In this document: positions 51,740-64,000 of the stretch, one piece after another
Numbering within the stretch: the first letter of the stretch is position 1
Layout: the number at the start of each line of letters is the position of its first letter
Made by a program: the position numbers and the translations under genes
Assembly: GCF_026230105.1 (NCBI RefSeq)
Contig: NC_079482.1
Coordinates: 1,736,001-1,800,000, forward strand
From: Diorhabda sublineata
Taxonomy: Eukaryota > Arthropoda > Insecta > Coleoptera > Chrysomelidae
DNA length: 64,000 nt
Direction of reading: 5' to 3'
Notes under the pieces: model-generated
What the model was told of the DNA's origin: nothing
The model's database searches: none
The model's input: the letters and a program-made list of their open reading frames with translations, nothing else

Positions 51740-52060
51740 CATAACCTAACTTTTTATTTCGTTAATACAATTCGGAATATACGAGGTCTGATGATTAATT
51801 AATGTAAAACGGGCTTTACAGTAGAAAATTAATTCAAAATGGGTTCTTTTTGGGTCGTTTTTGATTTTCGGGAAGAGAAAGAGGTAACAGGGTGATAGAT
51901 CAGACCGATAAGGTAGCCATTGCACTCTTTTTGGAAGCGAAAAACAGTCGGACACTTTCCACGTAAGTTTTCCAAATGTTTTTCAAAAGATTGCGCCCAA
52001 TCATAATAGAAATCGGGTTTCGGCAATTTTTTCTGGATAGTCTCACCAAAACGCACCAAA
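51740..52060 (-). pseudogene. Mariner-type transposase relic
   Basis: On the minus strand the frame 51955-51746 contains YRSDLSPCYLFLFPKIKNDP followed by KRTHFE, matching YSPDLxPCDFFLFPKLKxxLKGxxFE of mariner transposases. The expected Pro and the catalytic Asp after Cys are changed (S P to R S, D to Y), and the upstream part lies in another frame (52059-51829). An inactive fragment. Confidence 0.65.
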
Positions 52061-52089
52061 CCCCGTTAAAAATTACCCCTTAAGTGTCC

Positions 52090-54060
52090 GAATGTACCCC
52101 GAGAGGAGTGGAGTAGGTTTTGGCCAATTTTTCTGAAACTTGGCACGTTGTGTCAAGTTTCCAAGTGTCCAAAACTCCCCAATCCGCCAAAACTACCCCT
52201 TGAAGAGTCCGAAGGTACTAGAACTGGAAAAATACTGGCCAGTTTTTCTCAAATTTGCCACATGATAGTTCAAAGCAAGATTATTTAAAGTCTTAATGGG
52301 CAGGACACCCCAATAGCCTCCAATCCCCAAAAATGGCCTATGAAGTGACCAAAGGGTACCATAAGGGGAGTGGTACCTGCCAGTTTTTCGGATATGTGGC
52401 ACATGATAGCTCAAATCAACCTTACCAAAGGTCTCAATGGAGAAAACCCCAAAAACTTCAGCTTGCCTCAAACTATCACTGTGTCAAAGAAGTCCATAAT
52501 TCCCCAATCCGCCAAAACTACCTCTTGAAGTGTCCGAAGGTACTAGAACTGGAAAATACTGGCCAGTTTTTCAAAGTTCAAAGCAAGCTGATCATAGATC
52601 TCAATAGGCAGGACACCCCAAAAGCCTCCAATCCTCCAAAAGTGTCTCTGAAGTGGCAAGGGTACCATAAATGGAGGGTTACTGGCCAGTTTTCCTCAAA
52701 TTTGGCGCTATGATAGTTCAAATCAAGCTGATCATAGATCTCAATAGGCAGGACACCCCAAATGCCTCCAATTTTCCAAAACTGCCTCTGAAGTGACCAA
52801 TGGTACCATAAATGGAGGGTTACTGGCCAGTTTTCCTCAAATTTGGCGCTATGATAGTTCAAATCAAGCTGATCATAGATCTCAATAGGCAGGACACCCC
52901 AAATGCCTCCAATTTTCCAAAACTGTCTCTGAAGTGGCAAGGGTACCATAAACGGAGGGTTACTGGCCAGTTTTCCTCAAATTTGGCGCTATGATAGTTC
53001 AAATCAAGCTGATCATAGATCTCAATAGGCAGGACACCCCAAATGCCTCCAATTTTCCAAAACTGCCTCTGAAGTGACCAATGGTACCATAAATGGAGGG
53101 TTACTGGCCAGTTTTCCTCAAATTTGGCGCTATGATAGTTCAAATCAAGCTGATCATAGATCTCAATAGGCAGGACACCCCAAATGCCTCCAATTTTCCA
53201 AAACTGCCTCTGAAGTGACCAATGGTACCATAAATGGAGGGTTACTGGCCAGTTTTCCTCAAATTTGGCGCTATGATAGTTCAAATCAAGCTGATCATAG
53301 ATCTCAATAGGCAGGACACCCCAAATGCCTCCAATTTTCCAAAACTGCCTCTGAAGTGACCAATGGTACCATAAATGGAGGGTTACTGGCCAGTTTTCCT
53401 CAAATTTGGCGCTATGATAGTTCAAATCAAGCTGATCATAGATCTCAATAGGCAGGACACCCCAAATGCCTCCAATTTTCCAAAACTGCCTCTGAAGTGA
53501 CCAATGGTACCATAAATGGAGGGTTACTGGCCAGTTTTCCTCAAATTTGGCGCTATGATAGTTCAAATCAAGCTGATCATAGATCTCAATAGGCAGGACA
53601 CCCCAAATGCCTCCAATTTTCCAAAACTGCCTCTGAAGTGACCAATGGTACCATAAATGGAGGGTTACTGGCCAGTTTTCCTCAAATTTGGCGCTATGAT
53701 AGTTCAAATCAAGCTGATCATAGATCTCAATAGGCAGGACATCCCAAATGCCTCCAATTTTCCAAAACTGCCTCTGAAGTGACCAATGGTACCATAAGTG
53801 GAGGGGTACTGGCCAGTTTTCCTCAAATTTGGCGCTATGATAGTTCAAGTCAAGCTGAACAAAGGTCTCAATGGACAGGAAGCCCCAAACGTCTCCAATT
53901 CTCCAAAACTGCCTCTGAAGTGACCAAGGGAATCGTAAATGGAGGGGTACTGGCCAGTTTTTCTAAAATTTGGCGCTATGATAGTTCAAATCAAGCTGAA
54001 CAAAGGTCTCAATGGGCAGGAAGCCCCAAAAACTTCAACTTGCTCAAACTATCAAAGTGC
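52090..54060. repeat. 141-bp tandem repeat, about 13 copies
   Basis: Unit includes tcaataggcaggacacccca, aatgcctccaattttccaaa, actgcctctgaagtgaccaa and ggagggttactggccagttt. The 141-bp spacing (47 codons) is exact from about 52600 to 53850, and both flanks (52090-52600 and 53850-54060) are diverged copies. On the minus strand the uniform part reads as a 329-codon frame, WSLQRQFWKIGGIWGVLPIE repeated seven times. Confidence 0.93.
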
Positions 54061-54690
54061 CAAATTCCAGAAAATGTGGCAGAAATCTTTAGGGGTAGTT
54101 TAGGTTCATTGAAATTTCGTTCTATGGGCTTTTCTAGTGGAGTCCACCCTGTACAATGAATTCTATTTTGGAATTAATAGCAGCAAAGCTGATCAGGCTC
54201 TTTTTTCTTATCGAAAAATTATTCTCAATCGCATGTTATACAATTTTATTATATACATATGATATACGAACAATATAATACAGGGTGAATCATAAAAGAA
54301 TATAAAATTTTATATTTATGTTCCATCCTGTATATAGATGAAAATATTTATGAAATTTGTGCAATTTGATGACATTACTGAAAACAAGATACATGACATT
54401 ATGATGGCGTAGGAAAATTTTGGTTTTATTTTCCGTTTATTTTTTATTTTACGTTAATGGTTGTGCTGTAGAAGCTATTTCTCAGTTCGTCTGGTTTTTA
54501 TTGATATGTTCTGTTTTTCAAACTTCATATCCATCTCACCAAATAACCGACTGGAAAAATTGTAATGACAATAACCGTTACTAAAATAACGTTACGCACC
54601 TCTATTAAAAAACAAACAAATTACCGTTACTTCTTATACGTGAAGGTCATTTCACTAATAGTAGATTTCAACCACCTCTAGTATCTCATG
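54061..54690. other. Intron DNA with a short palindromic element
   Basis: At about 54281-54335, tacagggtgaatcataaaag is followed by an ATATAAAATTTTATAT centre and ends tatgttccatcctgta, an imperfect palindrome of about 54 bp with the same terminal motif as the MITE at 21341. Otherwise unremarkable. Confidence 0.55.
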
Positions 54691-54699
54691 TAAAAAAAG

Positions 54700-54762
54700 T
54701 AGAGTTGGGCTTTTATTTTTATTTAGGAACAGTTTCTCGAATCTTGATAGAGTTGGATAGCT
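54700..54762. repeat. Left copy of a ~60-bp direct repeat flanking the ~199.5-bp array
   Basis: The sequence aagtagagttgggcttttat followed by ttttatttaggaacagtttc and tcgaatctt recurs with few changes at 61954-62017, just beyond the far end of the array, in the same orientation. Confidence 0.85.
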
Positions 54763-57700
54763 GTCATAATTGACATTTTGAATGAAATTATCGAAACTGA
54801 TGGGAAATATTTGAAAATGACTTACTTTTCGACAAAATCGATTGTAAATTGAAAAGAATCGATTATTATTGATAGAAAATCGTTGATATAGATGAAATTC
54901 TTTTTGATTTTTATCATTTCATGAGATTCACTATTATTTTTCAATTTTCTCAATGACAGCTGTCATAGTTGACATTTTGAATGAAATTATCGAAACTGAC
55001 GGGAAATATTTGAAAATGACTTACTTTTCGACAAAATCGATTGTAAATTGAAAAGAATCGATTATTATTGATAGAAAATCGTTGATCTACATGAAACTAT
55101 TTTTGATTTTTAAAATTTCATGAGATTCACTATTATTTTTCAATTTTCTCAATGACAGCTGTCATAGTTGACATTTTGAATGAAATTATCGAAACTGACG
55201 GGAAATATTTGAAAATGACTTACTTTTCGACAAAATCGATTGTAAATTGAAAAGAATCGATTATTATTGATAGAAAATCGTTGATCTACATGAAACTATT
55301 TTTGATTTTTAAAATTTCATGAGATTCACTATTATTTTTCAATTTTCTCAATGACAGCTGTCATAGTTGACATTTTGAATGAAATTATCGAAACTGATGG
55401 GAAATATTTGAAAATGACTTACTTTTCGACAAAATCGATTGTAAATTGAAAAGAATCGATTATTATTGATAGAAAATCGTTGATCTACATGAAACTATTT
55501 TTGATTTTTAAAATTTCATGAGATTCACTATTATTTTTCAATTTTCTCAATGACAGCTGTCAAAATTGACATTTCGAATGAAATTATCGAAACTTTGATG
55601 GAAAATATTTGAAAATGACTTACTTTTCGACAAAATCGATTGTAAATTGAAAAGAATCGATTATTATTGATAGAAAATCGTTGATATAGATGAAATTCTT
55701 TTTGATTTTTATCATTTCATGAGATTCACTATTATTTTTCAATTTTCTCAATGACAGCTGTCATAGTTGACATTTTGAATGAAATTATCGAAACTGACGG
55801 GAAATATTTGAAAATGACTTACTTTTCGACAAAATCGATTGTAAATTGAAAAGAATCGATTATTATTGATAGAAAATCGTTGATCTACATGAAACTATTT
55901 TTGATTTTTAAAATTTCATGAGATTCACTATTATTTTTCAATTTTCTCAATGACAGCTGTCATAGTTGACATTTTGAATGAAATTATCGAAACTGATGGG
56001 AAATATTTGAAAATGACTTACTTTTCGACAAAATCGATTGTAAATTGAAAAGAATCGATTATTATTGATAGAAAATCGTTGATATAGATGAAATTCTTTT
56101 TGATTTTTAAAATTTCATGAGATTCACTATTATTTTTCAATTTTCTTAATGACAGCTTTCAAAATTGACATTTTGAATGAAATTATCGAAACTTTGATGG
56201 AAAATATTTGAAAATGACTTACTTTTCGACAAAATCGATTGTAAATTAAAAATAATCGATTATTATTGATAGAAAATCGTTGATATACATGAAATTCTTT
56301 TTGATTTTTAAAATTTCATGAGATTCACTATTATTTTTCAATTTTCTCAATGACAGCTGTCATAGTTGACATTTTGAATGAAATTATCGAAACTGATGGG
56401 AAATATTTGAAAATGACTTACTTTTCGACAAAATCGATTGTAAATTGAAAAGAATCGATTATTATTGATAGAAAATCGTTGATCTACATGAAACTATTTT
56501 TGATTTTTAAAATTTCATGAGATTCACTATTATTTTTCAATTTTCTCAATGACAGCTGTCATAGTTGACATTTTGAATGAAATTATCGAAACTGACGGGA
56601 AATATTTGAAAATGACTTACTTTTCGACAAAATCGATTGTAAATTGAAAAGAATCGATTATTATTGATAGAAAATCGTTGATCTACATGAAACTATTTTT
56701 GATTTTTAAAATTTCATGAGATTCACTATTATTTTTCAATTTTCTCAATGACAGCTTTCAAAATTGACATTTTGAATGAAATTATCGAAACTTTGATGGA
56801 AAATATTTGAAAATGACTTACTTTTCGACAAAATCGATTGTAAATTAAAAATAATCGATTATTATTGATAGAAAATCGTTGATATACATGAAATTCTTTT
56901 TGATTTTTAAAATTTCATGAGATTCACTATTATTTTTCAATTTTCTCAATGACAGCTGTCATAGTTGACATTTTGAATGAAATTATCGAAACTGACGGGA
57001 AATATTTGAAAATGACTTACTTTTCGACAAAATCGATTGTAAATTGAAAAGAATCGATTATTATTGATAGAAAATCGTTGATATAGATGAAATTCTTTTT
57101 GATTTTTAAAATTTCATGAGATTCACTATTATTTTTCAATTTTCTTAATGACAGCTTTCAAAATTGACATTTTGAATGAAATTATCGAAACTTTGATGGA
57201 AAATATTTGAAAATGACTTACTTTTCGACAAAATCGATTGTAAATTAAAAATAATCGATTATTATTGATAGAAAATCGTTGATATACATGAAATTCTTTT
57301 TGATTTTTAAAATTTCATGAGATTCACTATTATTTTTCAATTTTCTCAATGACAGCTGTCATAGTTGACATTTTGAATGAAATTATCGAAACTGACGGGA
57401 AATATTTGAAAATGACTTACTTTTCGACAAAATCGATTGTAAATTGAAAAGAATCGATTATTATTGATAGAAAATCGTTGATCTACATGAAACTATTTTT
57501 GATTTTTAAAATTTCATGAGATTCACTATTATTTTTCAATTTTCTCAATGACAGCTTTCAAAATTGACATTTTGAATGAAATTATCGAAACTTTGATGGA
57601 AAATATTTGAAAATGACTTACTTTTCGACAAAATCGATTGTAAATTGAAAAGAATCGATTATTATTGATAGAAAATCGTTGATCTACATGAAACTATTTT

Positions 57701-60700
57701 TGATTTTTAAAATTTCATGAGATTCACTATTATTTTTCAATTTTCTCAATGACAGCTGTCATAGTTGACATTTTGAATGAAATTATCGAAACTGACGGGA
57801 AATATTTGAAAATGACTTACTTTTCGACAAAATCGATTGTAAATTGAAAAGAATCGATTATTATTGATAGAAAATCGTTGATATACATGAAATTCTTTTT
57901 AATTTTTATCATTTCATGAGATTCACTATTATTTTTCAATTTTCTCAATGACAGCTGTCATAATTGACATTTCGAATGAAATTATCGAAACTTTGATGGA
58001 AAATATTTGAAAATGACTTACTTTTCGACAAAATCGATTGTAAATTGAAAAGAATCGATTATTATTGATAGAAAATCGTTGATCTACATGAAACTATTTT
58101 TGATTTTTAAAATTTCATGAGATTCACTATTATTTTTCAATTTTCTCAATGACAGCTGTCATAGTTGACATTTTGAATGAAATTATCGAAACTGACGGGA
58201 AATATTTGAAAATGACTTACTTTTCGACAAAATCGATTGTAAATTGAAAAGAATCGATTATTATTGATAGAAAATCGTTGATCTACATGAAACTATTTTT
58301 GATTTTTAAAATTTCATGAGATTCACTATTATTTTTCAATTTTCTCAATGACAGCTGTCATAGTTGACATTTTGAATGAAATTATCGAAACTGACGGGAA
58401 ATATTTGAAAATGACTTACTTTTCGACAAAATCGATTGTAAATTGAAAAGAATCGATTATTATTGATAGAAAATCGTTGATCTACATGAAACTATTTTTG
58501 ATTTTTAAAATTTCATGAGATTCACTATTATTTTTCAATTTTCTCAATGACAGCTGTCATAGTTGACATTTTGAATGAAATTATCGAAACTGACGGGAAA
58601 TATTTGAAAATGACTTACTTTTCGACAAAATCGATTGTAAATTGAAAAGAATCGATTATTATTGATAGAAAATCGTTGATCTACATGAAACTATTTTTGA
58701 TTTTTAAAATTTCATGAGATTCACTATTATTTTTCAATTTTCTCAATGACAGCTGTCATAGTTGACATTTTGAATGAAATTATCGAAACTGACGGGAAAT
58801 ATTTGAAAATGACTTACTTTTCGACAAAATCGATTGTAAATTGAAAAGAATCGATTATTATTGATAGAAAATCGTTGATCTACATGAAACTATTTTTGAT
58901 TTTTAAAATTTCATGAGATTCACTATTATTTTTCAATTTTCTCAATGACAGCTGTCATAGTTGACATTTTGAATGAAATTATCGAAACTGACGGGAAATA
59001 TTTGAAAATGACTTACTTTTCGACAAAATCGATTGTAAATTGAAAAGAATCGATTATTATTGATAGAAAATCGTTGATATACATGAAATTCTTTTTAATT
59101 TTTATCATTTCATGAGATTCACTATTATTTTTCAATTTTCTCAATGACAGCTGTCATAATTGACATTTCGAATGAAATTATCGAAACTTTGATGGAAAAT
59201 ATTTGAAAATGACTTACTTTTCGACAAAATCGATTGTAAATTGAAAAGAATCGATTATTATTGATAGAAAATCGTTGATCTACATGAAACTATTTTTGAT
59301 TTTTAAAATTTCATGAGATTCACTATTATTTTTCAATTTTCTCAATGACAGCTGTCATAGTTGACATTTTGAATGAAATTATCGAAACTGACGGGAAATA
59401 TTTGAAAATGACTTACTTTTCGACAAAATCGATTGTAAATTGAAAAGAATCGATTATTATTGATAGAAAATCGTTGATCTACATGAAACTATTTTTGATT
59501 TTTAAAATTTCATGAGATTCACTATTATTTTTCAATTTTCTCAATGACAGCTGTCATAGTTGACATTTTGAATGAAATTATCGAAACTGACGGGAAATAT
59601 TTGAAAATGACTTACTTTTCGACAAAATCGATTGTAAATTGAAAAGAATCGATTATTATTGATAGAAAATCGTTGATCTACATGAAACTATTTTTGATTT
59701 TTAAAATTTCATGAGATTCACTATTATTTTTCAATTTTCTCAATGACAGCTGTCATAGTTGACATTTTGAATGAAATTATCGAAACTGACGGGAAATATT
59801 TGAAAATGACTTACTTTTCGACAAAATCGATTGTAAATTGAAAAGAATCGATTATTATTGATAGAAAATCGTTGATCTACATGAAACTATTTTTGATTTT
59901 TAAAATTTCATGATATTCACTATTATTTTTCAATTTTCTCAATGACAGCTGTCATAGTTGACATTTTGAATGAAATTATCGAAACTGACGGGAAATATTT
60001 GAAAATGACTTACTTTTCGACAAAATCGATTGTAAATTGAAAAGAATCGATTATTATTGATAGAAAATCGTTGATCTACATGAAACTATTTTTGATTTTT
60101 AAAATTTCATGAGATTCACTATTATTTTTCAATTTTCTCAATGACAGCTGTCATAGTTGACATTTTGAATGAAATTATCGAAACTGACGGGAAATATTTG
60201 AAAATGACTTACTTTTCGACAAAATCGATTGTAAATTGAAAAGAATCGATTATTATTGATAGAAAATCGTTGATCTACATGAAACTATTTTTGATTTTTA
60301 AAATTTCATGAGATTCACTATTATTTTTCAATTTTCTCAATGACAGCTGTCATAGTTGACATTTTGAATGAAATTATCGAAACTGACGGGAAATATTTGA
60401 AAATGACTTACTTTTCGACAAAATCGATTGTAAATTGAAAAGAATCGATTATTATTGATAGAAAATCGTTGATCTACATGAAACTATTTTTGATTTTTAA
60501 AATTTCATGAGATTCACTATTATTTTTCAATTTTCTCAATGACAGCTGTCATAGTTGACATTTTGAATGAAATTATCGAAACTGACGGGAAATATTTGAA
60601 AATGACTTACTTTTCGACAAAATCGATTGTAAATTGAAAAGAATCGATTATTATTGATAGAAAATCGTTGATCTACATGAAACTATTTTTGATTTTTAAA

Positions 60701-61870
60701 ATTTCATGAGATTCACTATTATTTTTCAATTTTCTCAATGACAGCTGTCATAATGGACATTTCGAATGAAATTATCGAAACTTTGATGGAAAATATTTGA
60801 AAATGACTTACTTTTCGACAAAATCGATTGTAAATTGAAAAGAATCGATTATTATTGATAGAAAATCGTTGATCTACATGAAACTATTTTTGATTTTTAA
60901 AATTTCATGAGATTCACTATTATTTTTCAATTTTCTCAATGACAGCTGTCATAGTTGACATTTTGAATGAAATTATCGAAACTGACGGGAAATATTTGAA
61001 AATGACTTACTTTTCGACAAAATCGATTGTAAATTGAAAAGAATCGATTATTATTGATAGAAAATCGTTGATCTACATGAAACTATTTTTGATTTTTAAA
61101 ATTTCATGAGATTCACTATTATTTTTCAATTTTCTCAATGACAGCTGTCATAGTTGACATTTTGAATGAAATTATCGAAACTGACGGGAAATATTTGAAA
61201 ATGACTTACTTTTCGACAAAATCGATTGTAAATTGAAAAGAATCGATTATTATTGATAGAAAATCGTTGATCTACATGAAACTATTTTTGATTTTTAAAA
61301 TTTCATGAGATTCACTATTATTTTTCAATTTTCTCAATGACAGCTGTCATAGTTGACATTTTGAATGAAATTATCGAAACTGACGGGAAATATTTGAAAA
61401 TGACTTACTTTTCGACAAAATCGATTGTAAATTGAAAAGAATCGATTATTATTGATAGAAAATCGTTGATATACATGAAATTCTTTTTAATTTTTATCAT
61501 TTCATGAGATTCACTATTATTTTTCAATTTTCTCAATGACAGCTGTCATAATTGACATTCCGAATGAAATTATCGAAACTTTGATGGAAAATATTTGAAA
61601 ATGACTTACTTTTCGACAAAATCGATTGTAAATTGAAAAGAATCGATTATTATTGATAGAAAATCGTTGATATACATGAAATTCTTTTTAATTTTTATCA
61701 TTTCATGAGATTCACTATTATTTTTCAATTTTCTCAATGACAGCTGTCATAATTGACATTTTGAATGAAATTATCGAAACTTTGATAGAAAATATTTGAA
61801 AATGACTTACTTTTCGACAAAATCGATTGTAAATTGAAAATAATCGATTATTTTCGACATAAAACATTCG
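54763..61870. repeat. ~199.5-bp satellite array, about 35 monomers
   Basis: Marker gacagctgtcat at 54955, 55154, 55353 and so on. Each monomer has tttcatgagattcactatta, aatgaaattatcgaaactga, aatgacttacttttcgacaa and aatcgattattattgataga. Two main types alternate irregularly: gatctacatgaaactatttt with gaaactgacggg, and gatatacatgaaattctttt with gaaactttgatgg. The variant tttttaatttttatcatttc recurs at about 57897, 59094, 61488 and 61686; the 1197-bp step equals six monomers. The centre (58100-60700) is nearly uniform, and the last copy is diverged. It is the largest array in the window. Confidence 0.96.
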
Positions 61871-61953
61871 ATCTGATTAAAAATCTCTCTAATTTTGATC
61901 ATTTCAAGAGATTTTAGAAAAAAATTCTCTGAACCATAAACATTTTCTAATAA

Positions 61954-62017
61954 AGTAGAGTTGGGCTTTTATTTTCATTTAGGAACAGTTCCACGAATCT
62001 TACTAGAGGTGGATTTA
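61954..62017. repeat. Right copy of the ~60-bp direct repeat flanking the array
   Basis: Same orientation as the left copy at 54700-54762, carrying aaagtagagttgggctttta and ttaggaacagtt. Confidence 0.85.
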
Positions 62018-62700
62018 GTGTTATTGTTATTGCGACAAGCATAAATTAGACTTAGATTGAAACCGTTTTAAATTATGACGAATTTTTATACATTTTGTGT
62101 TGGTTTCTATTGGTGGCTTTGGGATGTTTTGCTACATAGATTTTTAGTAAAGCTTTTTCTTCCCATTATATTACACATATTGTTCTAGTCGTACGTAGTT
62201 GCCATATTTCAGATTTTAATTAGATCGTTTGGATATAAAAATTTCTGGATTTGTTAACCGTACTAGAAAAAATTGTGTATAAATATGAAATATCTACACG
62301 TAGGTTATTTTTTTTTTTTAACTAAATGTTTATAACTGCATCGGATTATGAGAAAATGACAAAATCTATGTGCATGCGATTTCACACCTAACCATATAAA
62401 TAGTCTAGGATTTAGCCCATGGAAAGCATGATCTAAAGTTGACCCTAAAGGCTACTGTAGTTTTTGTTAAAAAAAAATCCTTTTTCCTTTTTTTTTTCAG
62501 AAATCCAATTATTATTTTTCGGTGGGTTTGTTTTTCGAAATGCACGTTGCATAATGCAAAATTTCACTTTTTTTAATCGAAATCGATTGTCCCATACCAG
62601 GACACGTTTTGCTTCAAACGAATATACGAGGCGCGATCATTAATTTACCCGCTATCAAGGTAAAAATGACCATGACCGAAAAGGAAAATTTTCTATGAGT
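62018..62700. other. Intron DNA, no exon seen
   Basis: AT-rich. A TGCATG occurs at about 62372. The next Rbfox exon, expected to encode GFGFVTF, was looked for and not found here. Confidence 0.45.
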
Positions 62701-63265
62701 TTTCCTCAATAATTGAAGTTTATTATAAAAGTTATTCTTCCAAAAATGTCACTTCCTTTCGAAATACTTTCATTAGAAATCGCACTAGACAAGATCCAGG
62801 CTATATTGTGGATTATCCCGCGTTTGGTAGTTCTTTCTGTAATTAGCAACTTGTCGTCCTTGAGATGTCGATGTCCTTGAATCCATCCATCAGCGTCTTC
62901 TCTTTTCTTCGTGCTTGGTTCCATTTCGAACTTGTCTTCTTGCTATTAAGAAGATTTTGTTCATGGTAACCTTCGTTGAGGTTAGAGCTTCAACACCGCG
63001 AAATATCCGACCCATGTCAAACCTATTCTATCAGTTTACCTCATTGCATCTGCCGAGAATTTGTAGGTGCTCGTTTTTTCGATATTATCACATTTTTTGT
63101 AGGCTCCATCATCATCTTGAGGTGATTCAGTGTTTCCCCAATTGCCTCAAATCATAAAATGAGGTTCCCAATGAGCTATGGATGCTAGGAGCATTATTCG
63201 ACAGTCGGCTGTCAGCATTTCGCGATTGTTTACCGTATCAAACGCCTTTATATAGTCCACTAATA
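62700..63265 (-). pseudogene. LINE reverse-transcriptase relic (DYIKAFDTV motif)
   Basis: Near 63225-63262 the minus strand reads VDYIKAFDTVNNREML, the RT motif A block of non-LTR retrotransposons. Coding-like sequence continues toward 62706, including an open frame 62924-62709. Frames are broken, so the copy is inactive. Confidence 0.6.
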
Positions 63266-64000
63266 CCAAAACGTAGTATTTATACATTATAGATGATGTT
63301 ATTATCAAGATTTATCTACCTATTCTATCAGTTTACCTGGTTGCCTCTGCCTAGAATTTGTAGGTGCTCGTTTTTTCGATATTATCACATTTTTTGTAGG
63401 CTCCATCATCATCTTGAGGTGATTCAATGTTTCCCCAATTGCCTCAAATCATAAAATGAGGTTCCCAATGAGCTATGGATGCTAGGAGCATTATTCGACA
63501 GTCGGCTGTCAGCATTTCGCGATTGTTTACCGTATCGAACGCCTTTATATAGTCCACAAATACCAGAACGTAGTATTTATACATTATAGATGATGTTATT
63601 ATCAAGATTTATCTACCTATTCTATCAGTTTACCTGGTTGCCTCTGCCTAGAATTTGTAGGTGCTCGTTTTTTCGATATTATCACATTTTTTGGAGGCTC
63701 CATCATCACCTTGAGGTGATTCAATGTTTCCCCAATTGCCTTAAACCATAAAATGAGGTTTCCAATGAGCTATGGATGCTAGGAGCATTATTCGACAGTC
63801 GGCTGTCAGCATTTCGCGATTGTTTACCGTATCGAACGCCTTTATATAGTCCACAAATACCAGAACGTAGTATTTATACATTATAGATGATGTTATTATC
63901 AAGATTTATCTACCTATTCTATCAGTTTACCTGGTTGCCTCTGCCTAGAATTTGTAGGTGCTCGTTTTTTCGATATTATCACATTTTTTGGAGGCTCCAT
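63022..64000. repeat. ~297-bp tandem repeat made of a LINE fragment, at least three copies
   Basis: The block cctattctatcagtttacct starts at 63022, 63319, 63616 and about 63914, and the array runs off the right edge. Each copy contains the minus-strand RT motif A sequence (cgcctttatatagtccac). Copies differ by a few bases, the first being the most diverged. Confidence 0.9.

Noticed and set aside
52859..53848. 329-codon minus-strand frame as a gene
   Set aside because: It is an exact product of a 141-bp tandem unit, stops in the edge copies, and matches no family I know.
48707..64000. Next Rbfox exon (RNP1, GFGFVTF)
   Set aside because: Scanned for the expected coding block on the + strand and did not find it; the exon must lie beyond the window, or be missed by eye.

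Overview
The window is nuclear DNA of an insect, most likely a beetle. It is very AT-rich, has short-exon/long-intron genes with GT-AG introns, carries mariner and LINE relics of the insect type, and shows two recognisable conserved animal genes on the + strand. Species assignment is inference from gene sequence and style only. No bacterial, viral, CRISPR, rRNA or tRNA gene was recognised.

Layout. (1) 1194-4403: a complete coding region for a hyccin/FAM126 protein, five coding exons (411 aa by my joining) plus a frame-consistent alternative last exon (397 aa isoform). (2) About 4.4-12 kb: AT-rich intergenic DNA with a short four-copy repeat, a mariner relic, a long near-perfect hairpin at about 10.67-10.82 kb, and at 9040-9135 a possible alternative first coding exon for the next gene. 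(3) 12041 to the right edge: the 5' part of an Rbfox (fox-1/A2bp1) splicing-regulator gene. Exon 1 (MYYP) is at 12041-12052, exon 2 at 41567-41863, exon 3 at 41924-42097 and the 54-nt RRM exon at 48653-48706. The rest of the gene, including the RNP1 exon, is not in the window.

The outstanding feature is what fills the Rbfox introns. Intron 1 is about 29.5 kb, intron 3 about 6.6 kb and intron 4 more than 15 kb. About two thirds to three quarters of 12-64 kb is tandem repeat, in at least thirteen distinct arrays with monomers of 171, ~302, 192, 93, 223, 170, 213, ~260, 40, 31, 141, ~199.5 and ~297 bp. Several arrays have higher-order structure readable by eye: an 8 x 171 bp block, a 12 x 170 bp block, a 2 x 213 bp dimer, and a 1992-bp block made of exactly 46 x 40 bp plus 4 x 38 bp. 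Two arrays are amplified fragments of LINE coding sequence. The exons sit in the small gaps between arrays; the 54-nt exon is bracketed by two arms of one related repeat family.

Regulation. A TGCATG, the Rbfox binding hexamer, lies 12 nt upstream of the 54-nt RRM exon, a position suited to splicing autoregulation. Exon 2 has an internal donor and a 60-nt stop-free intron, so several protein variants keep frame.
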